Below, one piece after another: positions 38,545 through 47,300 of a stretch of 50,716 nt of DNA. The number at the start of each line of letters is the position of its first letter. Position 1 is the stretch's first letter. Position numbers and translations under genes: made by a program. The DNA lies in contig JAZBOS010000100.1 of NCBI GenBank assembly GCA_036351255.1, forward strand, positions 1 through 50,716, read 5' to 3'. The stretch is from Bacteroides sp. (GTDB lineage: Bacteria > Bacteroidota > Bacteroidia > Bacteroidales > UBA7960). The notes under the pieces are model-generated. The model was not told the DNA's origin. It made no database searches and worked only from the letters and a program-made list of their open reading frames with translations.

Positions 38545-41500
38545 CTACTCCTGCGCTTGTTCAATATCGGCTTTGATCCTATGCAAAGCCTTTATCGGAA
38601 TGATCAGTGAACGGGGCTCTTTCTTCATAAAGTTTCCTATCTCACGAATGGCTTTCTCAAAAATGAAAAGATTCAGCAGGTTTTGAATATGTTGATCATT
38701 GACCGGGATCAGCCCGGAAGCACGGGCCTCTTTTACATAGCCCCGAACAAAGGTCTCGTAAACCTTTTCATACCAGCGCTCCACCAGCCGCCGCAGGTAA
38801 TGTTCATCCACTGGCACGAACTCTTTGCGAAAGAAATACCCCTCATAAACAATATAATGAAACGAAGTCAGCAGCGAAGCAACATCCTTAAGGGGACAAT
38901 GCTTAATCTTACGCACACTCAGCGGAAACTCCACCTCTCCCTCAAAGTCGGTAAAGATAAAGTCCTTTCCTGTAAACAATAATTTGTCGAGTTTCAAATT
39001 CCCGTGAATACGCGTCTTAAAAGAAGCGATTTTCCCCTTTTCAAGTATCATTTGCATATGTCCAAGGTAAATGTCCTGACCATCCATTACTTCCTGAAGC
39101 AATTTTTGGTTACCTTTTTCCAGTTCTTCCATCTGGTTACGGGCGTAACTGAAAGTACGCTTTACGAAAGTCCGCAGCGATTGATACAACGACTTCTGGT
39201 ATAACAAGGAAAAGGGCTCCGGTTCAAAACCTTTAATATCTTTCAAAGAAGCAAGAGCCAGATGCAATTCTGCAGTGCGTTTCCCCAGTTGTTCCACCAT
39301 CTCCAGGAAAAATGGTCCAATAAGTTCCTGCAGGGCCTCTTCTGAAAGTATGGGATCCTTCAAAAGCTCATCCCGCTCGCTGATCACCTTGTCAAAGAAT
39401 TGTTCAATGGCAGTCTCCGTCATTTCCCGGGCATTCCCCGCATTGGGAATCAGGTCTTCCAGCATGGCCATTGAAGTGGTCTCCATCCCAGGATTATGAT
39501 AATCGATGCGACCCACATAGGCAGGTATTGCCTGAAACGGGGTGTGACGGGTGAGATGTTTCAGGACCTCCACATCCGGATTCTCCCCTTCCTGAGGATT
39601 GCGATACAATTTAAAGAAAAACTTGTCACCAAAGGTCACCGAAGTATTGGATCGCTTACAGGCAACCACCTGCGTCTTCAGAAAAGCATCTTCGGGGTTC
39701 AGCTGCCTCAGCCGTCTCCCCGAGGAACCTTCAAACTCACCCTCAAGTCCCTTCAGTTTTGCTCGTTTACGAATTAATCCATACAATACCTCTTCGACAT
39801 AGGGATCAAAAACCCCGTCGTAAAGCAGCCCGTCCTCCCCATCCATCCTGATCGGGGCAATCACCGCTTCAGGGTTCCTGGCCCGCATTTCTGCAGCACG
39901 ATTGTTAAAGGCCAGGGATACCGGCATCATATAGATATCCTTGTTACTCTCGATCAGGTCTAGCTGAACAATAAACAGGAAAGGGGTATCTCTTTCCTTC
40001 TGGAGTGACAAGATATCAACGATCTTGATATCGCGTAACTTCCGGGCATTGCCGCTAAACCACTTGCTGCGCTTGATGTGGTCGTATAAGTAATATTTTA
40101 TGGAATCCTGCAACAAAGGTCTCATTTCCTTCCACTGCCGGCGGCTGCAGGTTAACAATTCAAGGTTCGCATCTCCTTCCGAGATCTCTTTGCCTGGCTT
40201 GCGAAGCTCAAACCAAAAATAATTTTTAAACTGCATACTGAATGTCCAGGGTTCATCGGTGATGAGCGGAAAGTCATTGCGGCTGAAGATTTCCATTGGA
40301 ACCGAACCAATATACTCATGCAGGTCCAGTTCAACGCTCTGCGAATAGCGCGAGAGGTTGACCACAACTAAGATAGTCTCTTCCTCATATTCCCTGACAA
40401 AAGCCAGGACCTTTGGGTTATTGGTGTTCACAAAACGGATGCTGCCCCTTCCAAAAGCCTTATATTGCTTACGCTTGGCAATTACCCGCCGCTTCCACCA
40501 CAGAAAGGAAGAAAGATTGCGTTCCTGGTTCTCCACATTAACGGTGGAATAATGATAGTTGGAGTCGATGACCACCGGAAGATAAAGTTTCTGGGGATCA
40601 GCGGCCGAAAAGCCTGCATTTTTGTCGGGCGACCATTGCATGGGGGTGCGCACCCCGTCGCGGTCTCCGAGGTAATAGTTATCCCCCATCCCGATTTCAT
40701 CCCCATAATAAACGATGGGAGTCCCGGGCATTGAGAACAACAAGAAGTTCAGCATTTCGATGCTGCGAAGGTCACCTCCAAGCAAGGGAAAAAGCCGACG
40801 CCGGATACCCACGTTTACTCGCTTGCGAGGATCCTGCGCAAACGACTTATACATATAATCGCGTTCCTCGTCAGAGACCATCTCCAGGGTTAACTCATCA
40901 TGGTTACGCAGGAATATGGCCCACTGGCAGTTGTCGGGAATTTGTGGGGTTTGCTCCATGATATCAACCACTGGAAAACGATCTTCCATCCGCAAGGCCA
41001 TATAGAGGCGCGGCATCAGCGGAAAATGAAAGGCCATGTGACACTCATCACCATTGCCAAAGTATGCGCGTGAATCGTTGGGCCATTGATTGGCTTCTGC
41101 CAAAAGCATTCGCCCGGGATAATGGTCATCCACATATTTCCGCAGCTTTTTTAAATATGCGTGGGTCTCAGGCAAGTTTTCACAATTGGTGCCCTCAGCC
41201 TCAAACAGATAGGGTACCGCATCCAGCCGAAAACCATCCACGCCCATCTCCAGCCAAAAATCAAGGATCTTCCGGATCTCAGCCTGTACACGCGGGTTCT
41301 CAAAGTTCAGGTCAGGCTGATGCGAATAAAAGCGGTGCCAGTAATAAGCTCTGGCCTCATGGTCGTAGGTCCAGTTCGATACCTCGAAGTCCTGAAAGAT
41401 GATCCGGGCATCCTGATACTTATCAGGTGTATCGTTCCACACATAAAAATCGCGATAAGCACTGCCGGGCTTGGCCTTGCGCGCCCGCTGAAACCACTTG

Positions 41501-41847
41501 TGCTCGGTAGAGGTATGGTTCAGCACCAATTCGGTGATGACCCTTAACCCTCGCCGGTGTGCTTCCTTTACAAAACGCCGGAAGTCAGCAAGCGTCCCGT
41601 AATCAGGATGTATGTCGGTGAAATCAGAGATATCATAGCCCCCGTCTTTCAATGGAGATGGATAAAAGGGCATGAGCCAGAGGGTGTTGACCCCCAGTCG
41701 CTGAATATAATCCAGCTTCTCGATCAGCCCCCTGAAATCCCCGATGCCATCCCCGTTGCTGTCGTAAAACGAACGAACGTGAGTTTGGTAAATGATGGCA
41801 TCTTTGTACCAAAGAGAATGGTCAGGCTCAGAATTTAATAAACGCAT
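38545..41847 (-). CDS. treS: Trehalose synthase-maltokinase fusion (TreS-Mak)
   Basis: An 1100-residue cytoplasmic fusion. Residues about 1-555 are a GH13 trehalose synthase that interconverts maltose and trehalose (SLWYKDAIIYQTHVRSF, MPFYPSPLKDGGYDI, nucleophile Asp209 in DGFRLDAVP, LLAEANQWP, LRNHDEL). Residues about 560-1095 are a maltokinase-like domain, as in TreS-Pep2 fusions, which would make maltose 1-phosphate for GlgE. In the kinase catalytic loop the usual HGDxHLGQ reads HGNLKLDK: Asn950 (codon at 38998-39000) replaces the catalytic Asp, although TDFEGE is intact. Kinase activity is therefore doubtful. No glgE is in the window. It is the first gene of the minus-strand trehalose cluster. 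Confidence 0.92.
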   Translation of the reverse strand: MRLLNSEPDHSLWYKDAIIYQTHVRSFYDSNGDGIGDFRGLIEKLDYIQRLGVNTLWLMPFYPSPLKDGGYDISDFTDIHPDYGTLADFRRFVKEAHRRGLRVITELVLNHTSTEHKWFQRARKAKPGSAYRDFYVWNDTPDKYQDARIIFQDFEVSNWTYDHEARAYYWHRFYSHQPDLNFENPRVQAEIRKILDFWLEMGVDGFRLDAVPYLFEAEGTNCENLPETHAYLKKLRKYVDDHYPGRMLLAEANQWPNDSRAYFGNGDECHMAFHFPLMPRLYMALRMEDRFPVVDIMEQTPQIPDNCQWAIFLRNHDELTLEMVSDEERDYMYKSFAQDPRKRVNVGIRRRLFPLLGGDLRSIEMLNFLLFSMPGTPIVYYGDEIGMGDNYYLGDRDGVRTPMQWSPDKNAGFSAADPQKLYLPVVIDSNYHYSTVNVENQERNLSSFLWWKRRVIAKRKQYKAFGRGSIRFVNTNNPKVLAFVREYEEETILVVVNLSRYSQSVELDLHEYIGSVPMEIFSRNDFPLITDEPWTFSMQFKNYFWFELRKPGKEISEGDANLELLTCSRRQWKEMRPLLQDSIKYYLYDHIKRSKWFSGNARKLRDIKIVDILSLQKERDTPFLFIVQLDLIESNKDIYMMPVSLAFNNRAAEMRARNPEAVIAPIRMDGEDGLLYDGVFDPYVEEVLYGLIRKRAKLKGLEGEFEGSSGRRLRQLNPEDAFLKTQVVACKRSNTSVTFGDKFFFKLYRNPQEGENPDVEVLKHLTRHTPFQAIPAYVGRIDYHNPGMETTSMAMLEDLIPNAGNAREMTETAIEQFFDKVISERDELLKDPILSEEALQELIGPFFLEMVEQLGKRTAELHLALASLKDIKGFEPEPFSLLYQKSLYQSLRTFVKRTFSYARNQMEELEKGNQKLLQEVMDGQDIYLGHMQMILEKGKIASFKTRIHGNLKLDKLLFTGKDFIFTDFEGEVEFPLSVRKIKHCPLKDVASLLTSFHYIVYEGYFFRKEFVPVDEHYLRRLVERWYEKVYETFVRGYVKEARASGLIPVNDQHIQNLLNLFIFEKAIREIGNFMKKEPRSLIIPIKALHRIKADIEQAQE

Positions 41848-41949
41848 AGATGATGGAAAGTGGAAATTATTTGACAGAATTTCAATGTATTACAAAGATA
41901 CAAAAAATAAAAAAAAGATCCTGAAGGCTGGTTTTCAGGCATTTTTATT

Positions 41950-41957
41950 TATATTTG
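41950..41957 (+). promoter_or_regulatory. -7 promoter element of the HExxH protein gene
   Basis: TATATTTG is an exact TAnnTTTG match 28 bp before the ATG at 41985; no convincing -33 TTTG is at the right distance. It lies within the 137-bp divergent region shared with the treS gene. Confidence 0.45.
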
Positions 41958-41984
41958 AATCAGATGAACGCTGACAAGGCAAAA

Positions 41985-42839
41985 ATGAAAACCGTTAAGT
42001 TATTCTTCCTTTCCATGCTGCTGATGGGACAGTTGGCTGGAGCCCCGCTGATAACACCTGAGGCCATGGCCCGGCATTACAAGGAGCCCCTGGTGCGTGT
42101 CTTTGAATACCGCGACCTGCTCAAGGGCGTACATCCCTTTGTCAGCAACCTCTACCCCATTGCCGTGGCCCAGGATGGGCAATTCTACGTCTTTGACCTG
42201 GACTCCACCCGAACCCAATACCGTCTGGTGACGCACGCACCCACAAACATGCCCGTGCCTGAAGGGGTGCGGGCGGCCTTCCCGCTAGATTTTTACGGGG
42301 GAAAGGCCGCTTGCATCGTCACCGGTGATGTGTTCGACACCCCCTTGGGTTACCTCACCATCTTCCACGAGTTCATTCATTGCCACCAATGGGAAACGGT
42401 GGAACCTGCCCTGCGCGAAACCCTGCCCCTGGCCCGGCATGCGGCCGAAAAACAGGATTTCATGTGGGAAATGAACCATCCCTTCCCCTATGACGATGAC
42501 CGCGTGGAAGAAACCTACCGGCGAATGCTCGGCGCCCTCGACCGCGGCGACGAAGAAGCCCTATGGCTCAACAGCAAAGCCCTGCAGCAAATGCTCAGCC
42601 CTTTCGACTACCAATATATGGTTTGGCAACAATGGAAAGAAGGATTTGCTCTTTTTATTGAAAACAAACTCCGGCAACAACTTGGCCACAAAATCAACCG
42701 GGTTGGGCGCAACGGCGACTTCAGCCGGCTCTCCTTTTACGCCGGAGGAGAAGCCCTTATCCGCTTCCTCGTTGATCAGGACCCTGACTTATCCACTGAT
42801 CTTGAAGCGCTTTTCCGAAAAATGATGGAGATCGGATGA
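41985..42839 (+). CDS. Putative secreted zinc metallopeptidase with HEFIH motif
   Basis: A 284-residue exported protein that I cannot place in a named family. From the ATG at 41985 it has a signal peptide (MKTVKLFFLSMLLMGQLAGA). A HExxH motif, HEFIH at 128-132, lies in a hydrophobic helix context (YLTIFHEFIHCHQWE), as in gluzincin zinc peptidases. Possible third ligands are Glu162 (WEMNHPF) and Glu219 in KEGFALFIEN, the latter recalling the second helix of such enzymes. Catalytic activity is inferred from the motif alone. An upstream TTG at 41955 overlaps the -7 element and is rejected. The gene is divergent from treS and followed by other small secreted proteins. Confidence 0.72.
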   Translation: MKTVKLFFLSMLLMGQLAGAPLITPEAMARHYKEPLVRVFEYRDLLKGVHPFVSNLYPIAVAQDGQFYVFDLDSTRTQYRLVTHAPTNMPVPEGVRAAFPLDFYGGKAACIVTGDVFDTPLGYLTIFHEFIHCHQWETVEPALRETLPLARHAAEKQDFMWEMNHPFPYDDDRVEETYRRMLGALDRGDEEALWLNSKALQQMLSPFDYQYMVWQQWKEGFALFIENKLRQQLGHKINRVGRNGDFSRLSFYAGGEALIRFLVDQDPDLSTDLEALFRKMMEIG

Positions 42840-42958
42840 TCCTTATGCCACACTTGTTTTAAACATTTATTTTCTTAATTTTGATGGCCGTGAAAAGACT
42901 TCCCCTCTGGAAGGTTTTTTCGGGTCATACAAAACCTATTCACCAAAAAAATTCACAC

Positions 42959-43414
42959 ATGAAAAAACAACTCTTACTGATGGCTGTGGCCATGCTAATC
43001 AGCCTGCCCATTTTTGCACAGGCCGACGCCATCCTGGGTATCTGGCTCACCGAAGAAGGCACTTCGCAGATCGAGATTACCAAGGCTTCCAATGGTCAGT
43101 TCGTGGGAAAAATCGTTTGGCTCGATGAACCCCTCGATGAAAACGGAAGACCCAAACTCGACAAGGAAAACCCAAAAGCAAACCTGAAAAACCAGCGCCT
43201 GCTCGGATTGCAGATTCTCAAAGGCTTCTCCTACGATGCAGGCGATAAGGAATGGACTGGTGGCACCATCTACGATCCCGACAACGGGAAAACCTATACC
43301 GCCTTTATGAAACTCGACGGCAACAACAAACTGGTGCTGCGTGGCTATGTGATGGGCATGCGCATGCTTGGCCGCAACTCCTTCTGGACCCGCGAAAGGG
43401 CCATTCGTCAATAG
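42959..43414 (+). CDS. Secreted DUF2147 protein
   Basis: A 151-residue exported protein of the DUF2147 family, whose function is unknown. The signal peptide (about 1-21, ending IFAQ) fixes the start at 42959; the longer frame from 42881 has no such start. The family pattern is visible: GIWLTEEGTSQIEITKAS, FVGKIVWLDEP, GLQILKGFSYD, WTGGTIYDPDNGKTYTAFM and VLRGYVMGMRMLGRNSFWTR. DUF2147 proteins are small beta-rich periplasmic or outer-membrane proteins common in Bacteroidota and Proteobacteria. The gene stands alone, closed by a strong terminator. Confidence 0.92.
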   Translation: MKKQLLLMAVAMLISLPIFAQADAILGIWLTEEGTSQIEITKASNGQFVGKIVWLDEPLDENGRPKLDKENPKANLKNQRLLGLQILKGFSYDAGDKEWTGGTIYDPDNGKTYTAFMKLDGNNKLVLRGYVMGMRMLGRNSFWTRERAIRQ

Positions 43415-43439
43415 GGCTTGCCTTCTTTGCGATAGGATT

Positions 43440-43480
43440 GAAACGGTCTGAAGAGCCCCAGGGAGGCTTCAGACCGTTTC
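43440..43480 (+). terminator. Rho-independent terminator after the DUF2147 gene
   Basis: GAAACGGTCTGAAGAGCC pairs with GGCTTCAGACCGTTTC across a 7-base loop with one extra base in the stem. It lies 25 bp after the DUF2147 stop and is followed by CTTTTAG. Confidence 0.85.
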
Positions 43481-43664
43481 CTTTTAGTCCGCCTTCGGAC
43501 ATGACTGTGCGCAGGCATACAGACAAGTGCGCTAAGGCTCACCAAACCCAAAACCCCTGATTTCCTTAATAAATTGATTTTTACAGGCATTAAAAATAAA
43601 GGCATATTAATTGATACACTCCTCCGAAAGAAATTCAATCATTGTTAATTTAAAAAAAGCAATC

Positions 43665-44099
43665 ATGAAAAAAATGTTTCTCATTTTCCTGTCTCTGCTC
43701 CTCCCTTTTGGGCTGTCTGCACAAACCATGAGTGAAGAAGAAGTCGTAAAGCAGGTCATACAGGGGGCCTATATCGATGGCCTCCAGAATCTGGGCGATA
43801 TACAGACCATCCGTGATGGCTTCCACCCCGATTTTGAAATGCTTGTTTTCCGTGACGGGAAGCTCTCGAAATTCCCTATCAGCAATTGGATTGAGCGCGT
43901 TGAACAGCGAAAAGCAAACCCCAACACGACTCAGCCCAACATCACTGGGAAATTTATCGATGTAGAGGTTACCGGTACCGTGGCAATGGTTAAACTCGAA
44001 CTCTACCGCGAAAGCATCCGGATCTTTACGGATTACATTTCTTTGTATAAATTCAGCGACGGCTGGAAGATCGTTAGCAAGGTCTATTACCAGCATTGA
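43665..44099 (+). CDS. Secreted lumazine-binding-like (NTF2-fold) protein
   Basis: A 144-residue exported protein with a signal peptide (about 1-20, ending GLSAQ). The mature part follows the putative lumazine-binding/SnoaL-like NTF2 fold: EEVVKQVIQGAYIDGLQNLG, an IRDGFHPDFEMLVFRDG strand-turn, KFIDVEVTGTVAMVKLEL and the closing DGWKIVSKVYYQH. Such small proteins are usually ligand-binding or inactive-enzyme folds and the ligand is unknown. The start at 43665 gives the signal peptide; the frame from 43611 is upstream noise. It follows the DUF2147 terminator, so it has its own transcript. Confidence 0.85.
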   Translation: MKKMFLIFLSLLLPFGLSAQTMSEEEVVKQVIQGAYIDGLQNLGDIQTIRDGFHPDFEMLVFRDGKLSKFPISNWIERVEQRKANPNTTQPNITGKFIDVEVTGTVAMVKLELYRESIRIFTDYISLYKFSDGWKIVSKVYYQH

Positions 44100-44392
44100 G
44101 GCAAAACTGGAATCCTTTTCGCCTACTGCCCGCGTATTTTATAATTCTTTTCAGGAGATTACCTGCTTAGGTTTCACCTAACCATTGATTAAAGCCTCCT
44201 GGCCTGTTTTTTCATTACCCCGCCCCTTTTTTGTGTTTTGCACAGAATGAATTCTTTCTGAATGACCGGAAGATTTATAGTGCTTTAACACCAAAAAACA
44301 TATGTATATAGAAATTTTGATTTGATGTTTTAAAAAGAAATGCTTAAATTCAAATAAGCGTTTAACTTTTTTAATTCATCAATTCAATAGCT

Positions 44393-47300
44393 ATGAAGAG
44401 AATGTTATCCTTTTTGCTGGCAGCAATGATAGGTTTATCTGCTGCAGCTCAGGCAACCTTGCTGGAAACCTATCACACGGGTACCAAGGTGACCTATTAC
44501 CCAAATGCTTGTGAAACAGAAATTCCAGAAGCGATAGGCAAGATCAGTTTCTGCGACCGTGTCGGCAACCTGGGCGTTGTTGAAGCCAGTTATGGACTCA
44601 ATGCCCGCAGCATCCAGGACATTGTCATCAACCATTATAACGATGATTTGGTGTTTCGTACGCCTTCAGGCATTTCCATCCTGAAGGAAGACGGCAGCTG
44701 GGACAACTTCCCCGATTATACCGCACCGCGTTCAAGCCCCACTTCCAATGCAGCCAGCATCCGGAACGCCATGGTCACTCCCGAAGGCAAGTTGTTGTTC
44801 ACTCACCTGAACATGGATAAATTGCACATCCTTGACCTGGAAACCAAAGAATTTGAAATCCTTCCCTACCTAAACAATGATGGGGGTTCACTGGGCTTTG
44901 TTTATTCGCAAGTGTTCACCCATGATCCTGTTACCCAAAAGACATACATCCTCGCAAGTGCGGGCACGACCAATTATCTTTTCAGCCTTACGGGGTCTGA
45001 TCTCCAGTATCTGGGAATCATGCCCGGGTCGAGCAGCAGTGCCCTTGCCGGAAAGAAATTTCTGGTGCACGAAGGATACTTATACATAGGCAGCTCCAAT
45101 GGCCTCTATAAGACCAATTTGTCTGACCTGAGTGACTATGTGGTATTCAATACAGGAAATCAACTTTCTCATGATTATGTTCGCGATTTCCAGTTTGATC
45201 AGGAAGGAAACCTCTGGATTGCGCTAAGCGGTTATTCTTCTGGCGCCCTGGCAAAAATGAATGTGACCGATAATACCTTCACCACCTATACCTTTCCCTC
45301 CAGCAATCCTGCCATCAACTATAATTTTGAGAGTGTGGCCATCGACGGCGAGGGCACCCTTTGGGCCACTGCCCTCAATGCCAGCGGTTACCTGCAGATT
45401 GATTTCGGTGAAGCCGAGCCCCAGTTGACTTTCATTTCAATGGCTGAGATGGCTGCCACAGGGTTTCCAATGACCTATGCCCCTCATGGGGTGCACTGGT
45501 ATAACAATAAAATCTATCTTTTTACCCATGACGGATCCTCCTCCCAAAATGAAAATTACGAAGCCGCCATTTATGCTAACGGGCAGTGGAGCGGGATCAA
45601 TGATGACCAGTCCACCAACATTTCAAGCAAGTTTGCCAATCGTTACCGTTATGCTTACCCTGCAGAAGATGGGGTATATTTTTTCAATGACTACGATGGA
45701 GGCATCCTGGCCTACTGGGATTCGGAAGGCAACTCCAGCAGGCAATACAGCCTGGGGGGCACCAACTCCTTTCTCGTCGACAACGACCAGCTTCCCGTCA
45801 TCTATGGCGGTGCAGCCAAAAAAATCGATAGCCCCTTGGTGTACAATCTCCAGGATCCCGGCACCAACCAGATTGTGAAACTCCGCAGGTATAAGGATCA
45901 AATCTGGGCTTTCGACCGCCCGGGCAGGCGTCTTTTTGTTTATAAGAACAACAAGATCGTGGCCCAGCACCAACTCGATGAGGAAGCCTATGGATACCTT
46001 TACGACTTCAACCTCGACAGTGAAGGCAATGCCTGGTTCTTCCGCATGGTGGATAACAACATCGAGGCCAAGAAATTCGACCCCATAACCGCCACGACTA
46101 CAAACTATCAAACCAATAGCGGCAGCATCGGTTACCTGAATGCCATCATTCCAATGCCCAACGGAAAAATGACCTTCGTGGGAAGTTCGGCAGTCATTTA
46201 TTTCGATGGTGTGGATTTTACCAAATATACTGGCGCCGATTACAGCCATATGTACAGCAACATGCTGGGTGGCATGGCCGATGTGGACGGCAGGATTCAT
46301 ATCTTCACCCACGATGCCGCTAAAGTCATTACAATCGAAAATCCCGGCACCGTGGATGTTGCTTTCAGTGTCCTCGAAGTGGAAGGCACCAATGGCTTAA
46401 TTCCCTACGTTGGTTTTTACCGGCCGGCAATGACCTTTGATGCCGAAGGCAACTTCTGGGGTCACGGATCGGGTAAATGGCTCAAGGCCTCCCTTGATAA
46501 TGTTTCTGCCCCCTTCCTCAACTGGGGTAAAACCTATGGCATTACCGGGAGGGTTTATCTTGACGTAAACGAAAATGACCAGTTCGACGAAGGTGAAGGC
46601 TTTGGTAACCAGAAAGTATCGCTTGTGGCGGGCGACAGACAGGTGGATACCTTCACCGCCAGCGACGGAACCTATTACTTCAGCTTCATTGGTGAGGAAA
46701 CCGATTACGTCATCACCCTGCCCGTGGTCAACAGCTTTGCGGTTTGCGAGGAACCACAAAAGCAAATCACAGTGAGTGGTTTTGAACAAGACCACGAAGT
46801 CGATGATTTTCTGCTTAAGTCAAAGAATATCAACTCCCTGGTGGTGAAATCCTCAGCCAAGACCGGGGCCTGGGGCTTCGTACGCGAAAACTTCGAGAAT
46901 TCCTTCGTCACCGCCATTGGAAACGTTTCCTATAGCAAGACCTTCAACGATCTTGACCTTGATTTTGTCTTCCTGAAAGATCCTGAAACCCCCGAGACTA
47001 CGATCCCCGACATTGAGGAAGTGAATGTTTACAAATTCAGCCCCAACGGCATTCTTCACCTGATCTCCAGCCTCACCATCAACCCCAGGAACCACCAGTG
47101 GAGCTTCAACCTGGACCCAGGGAACTATAACCAGGAAGAGATGGCTGTGGAACCGGTTATAAATGAAGGAGAAGAAGGCACCACCATTAGCCTGGTGCTG
47201 GGAAGCATCGCCCCGCTGGAGACTTATATCATAGAAGTGAAGACTGCCCTGTTCTCGGCCGAACATACAGGCAACACCATCACCTATGGCGTGGCCAGGG

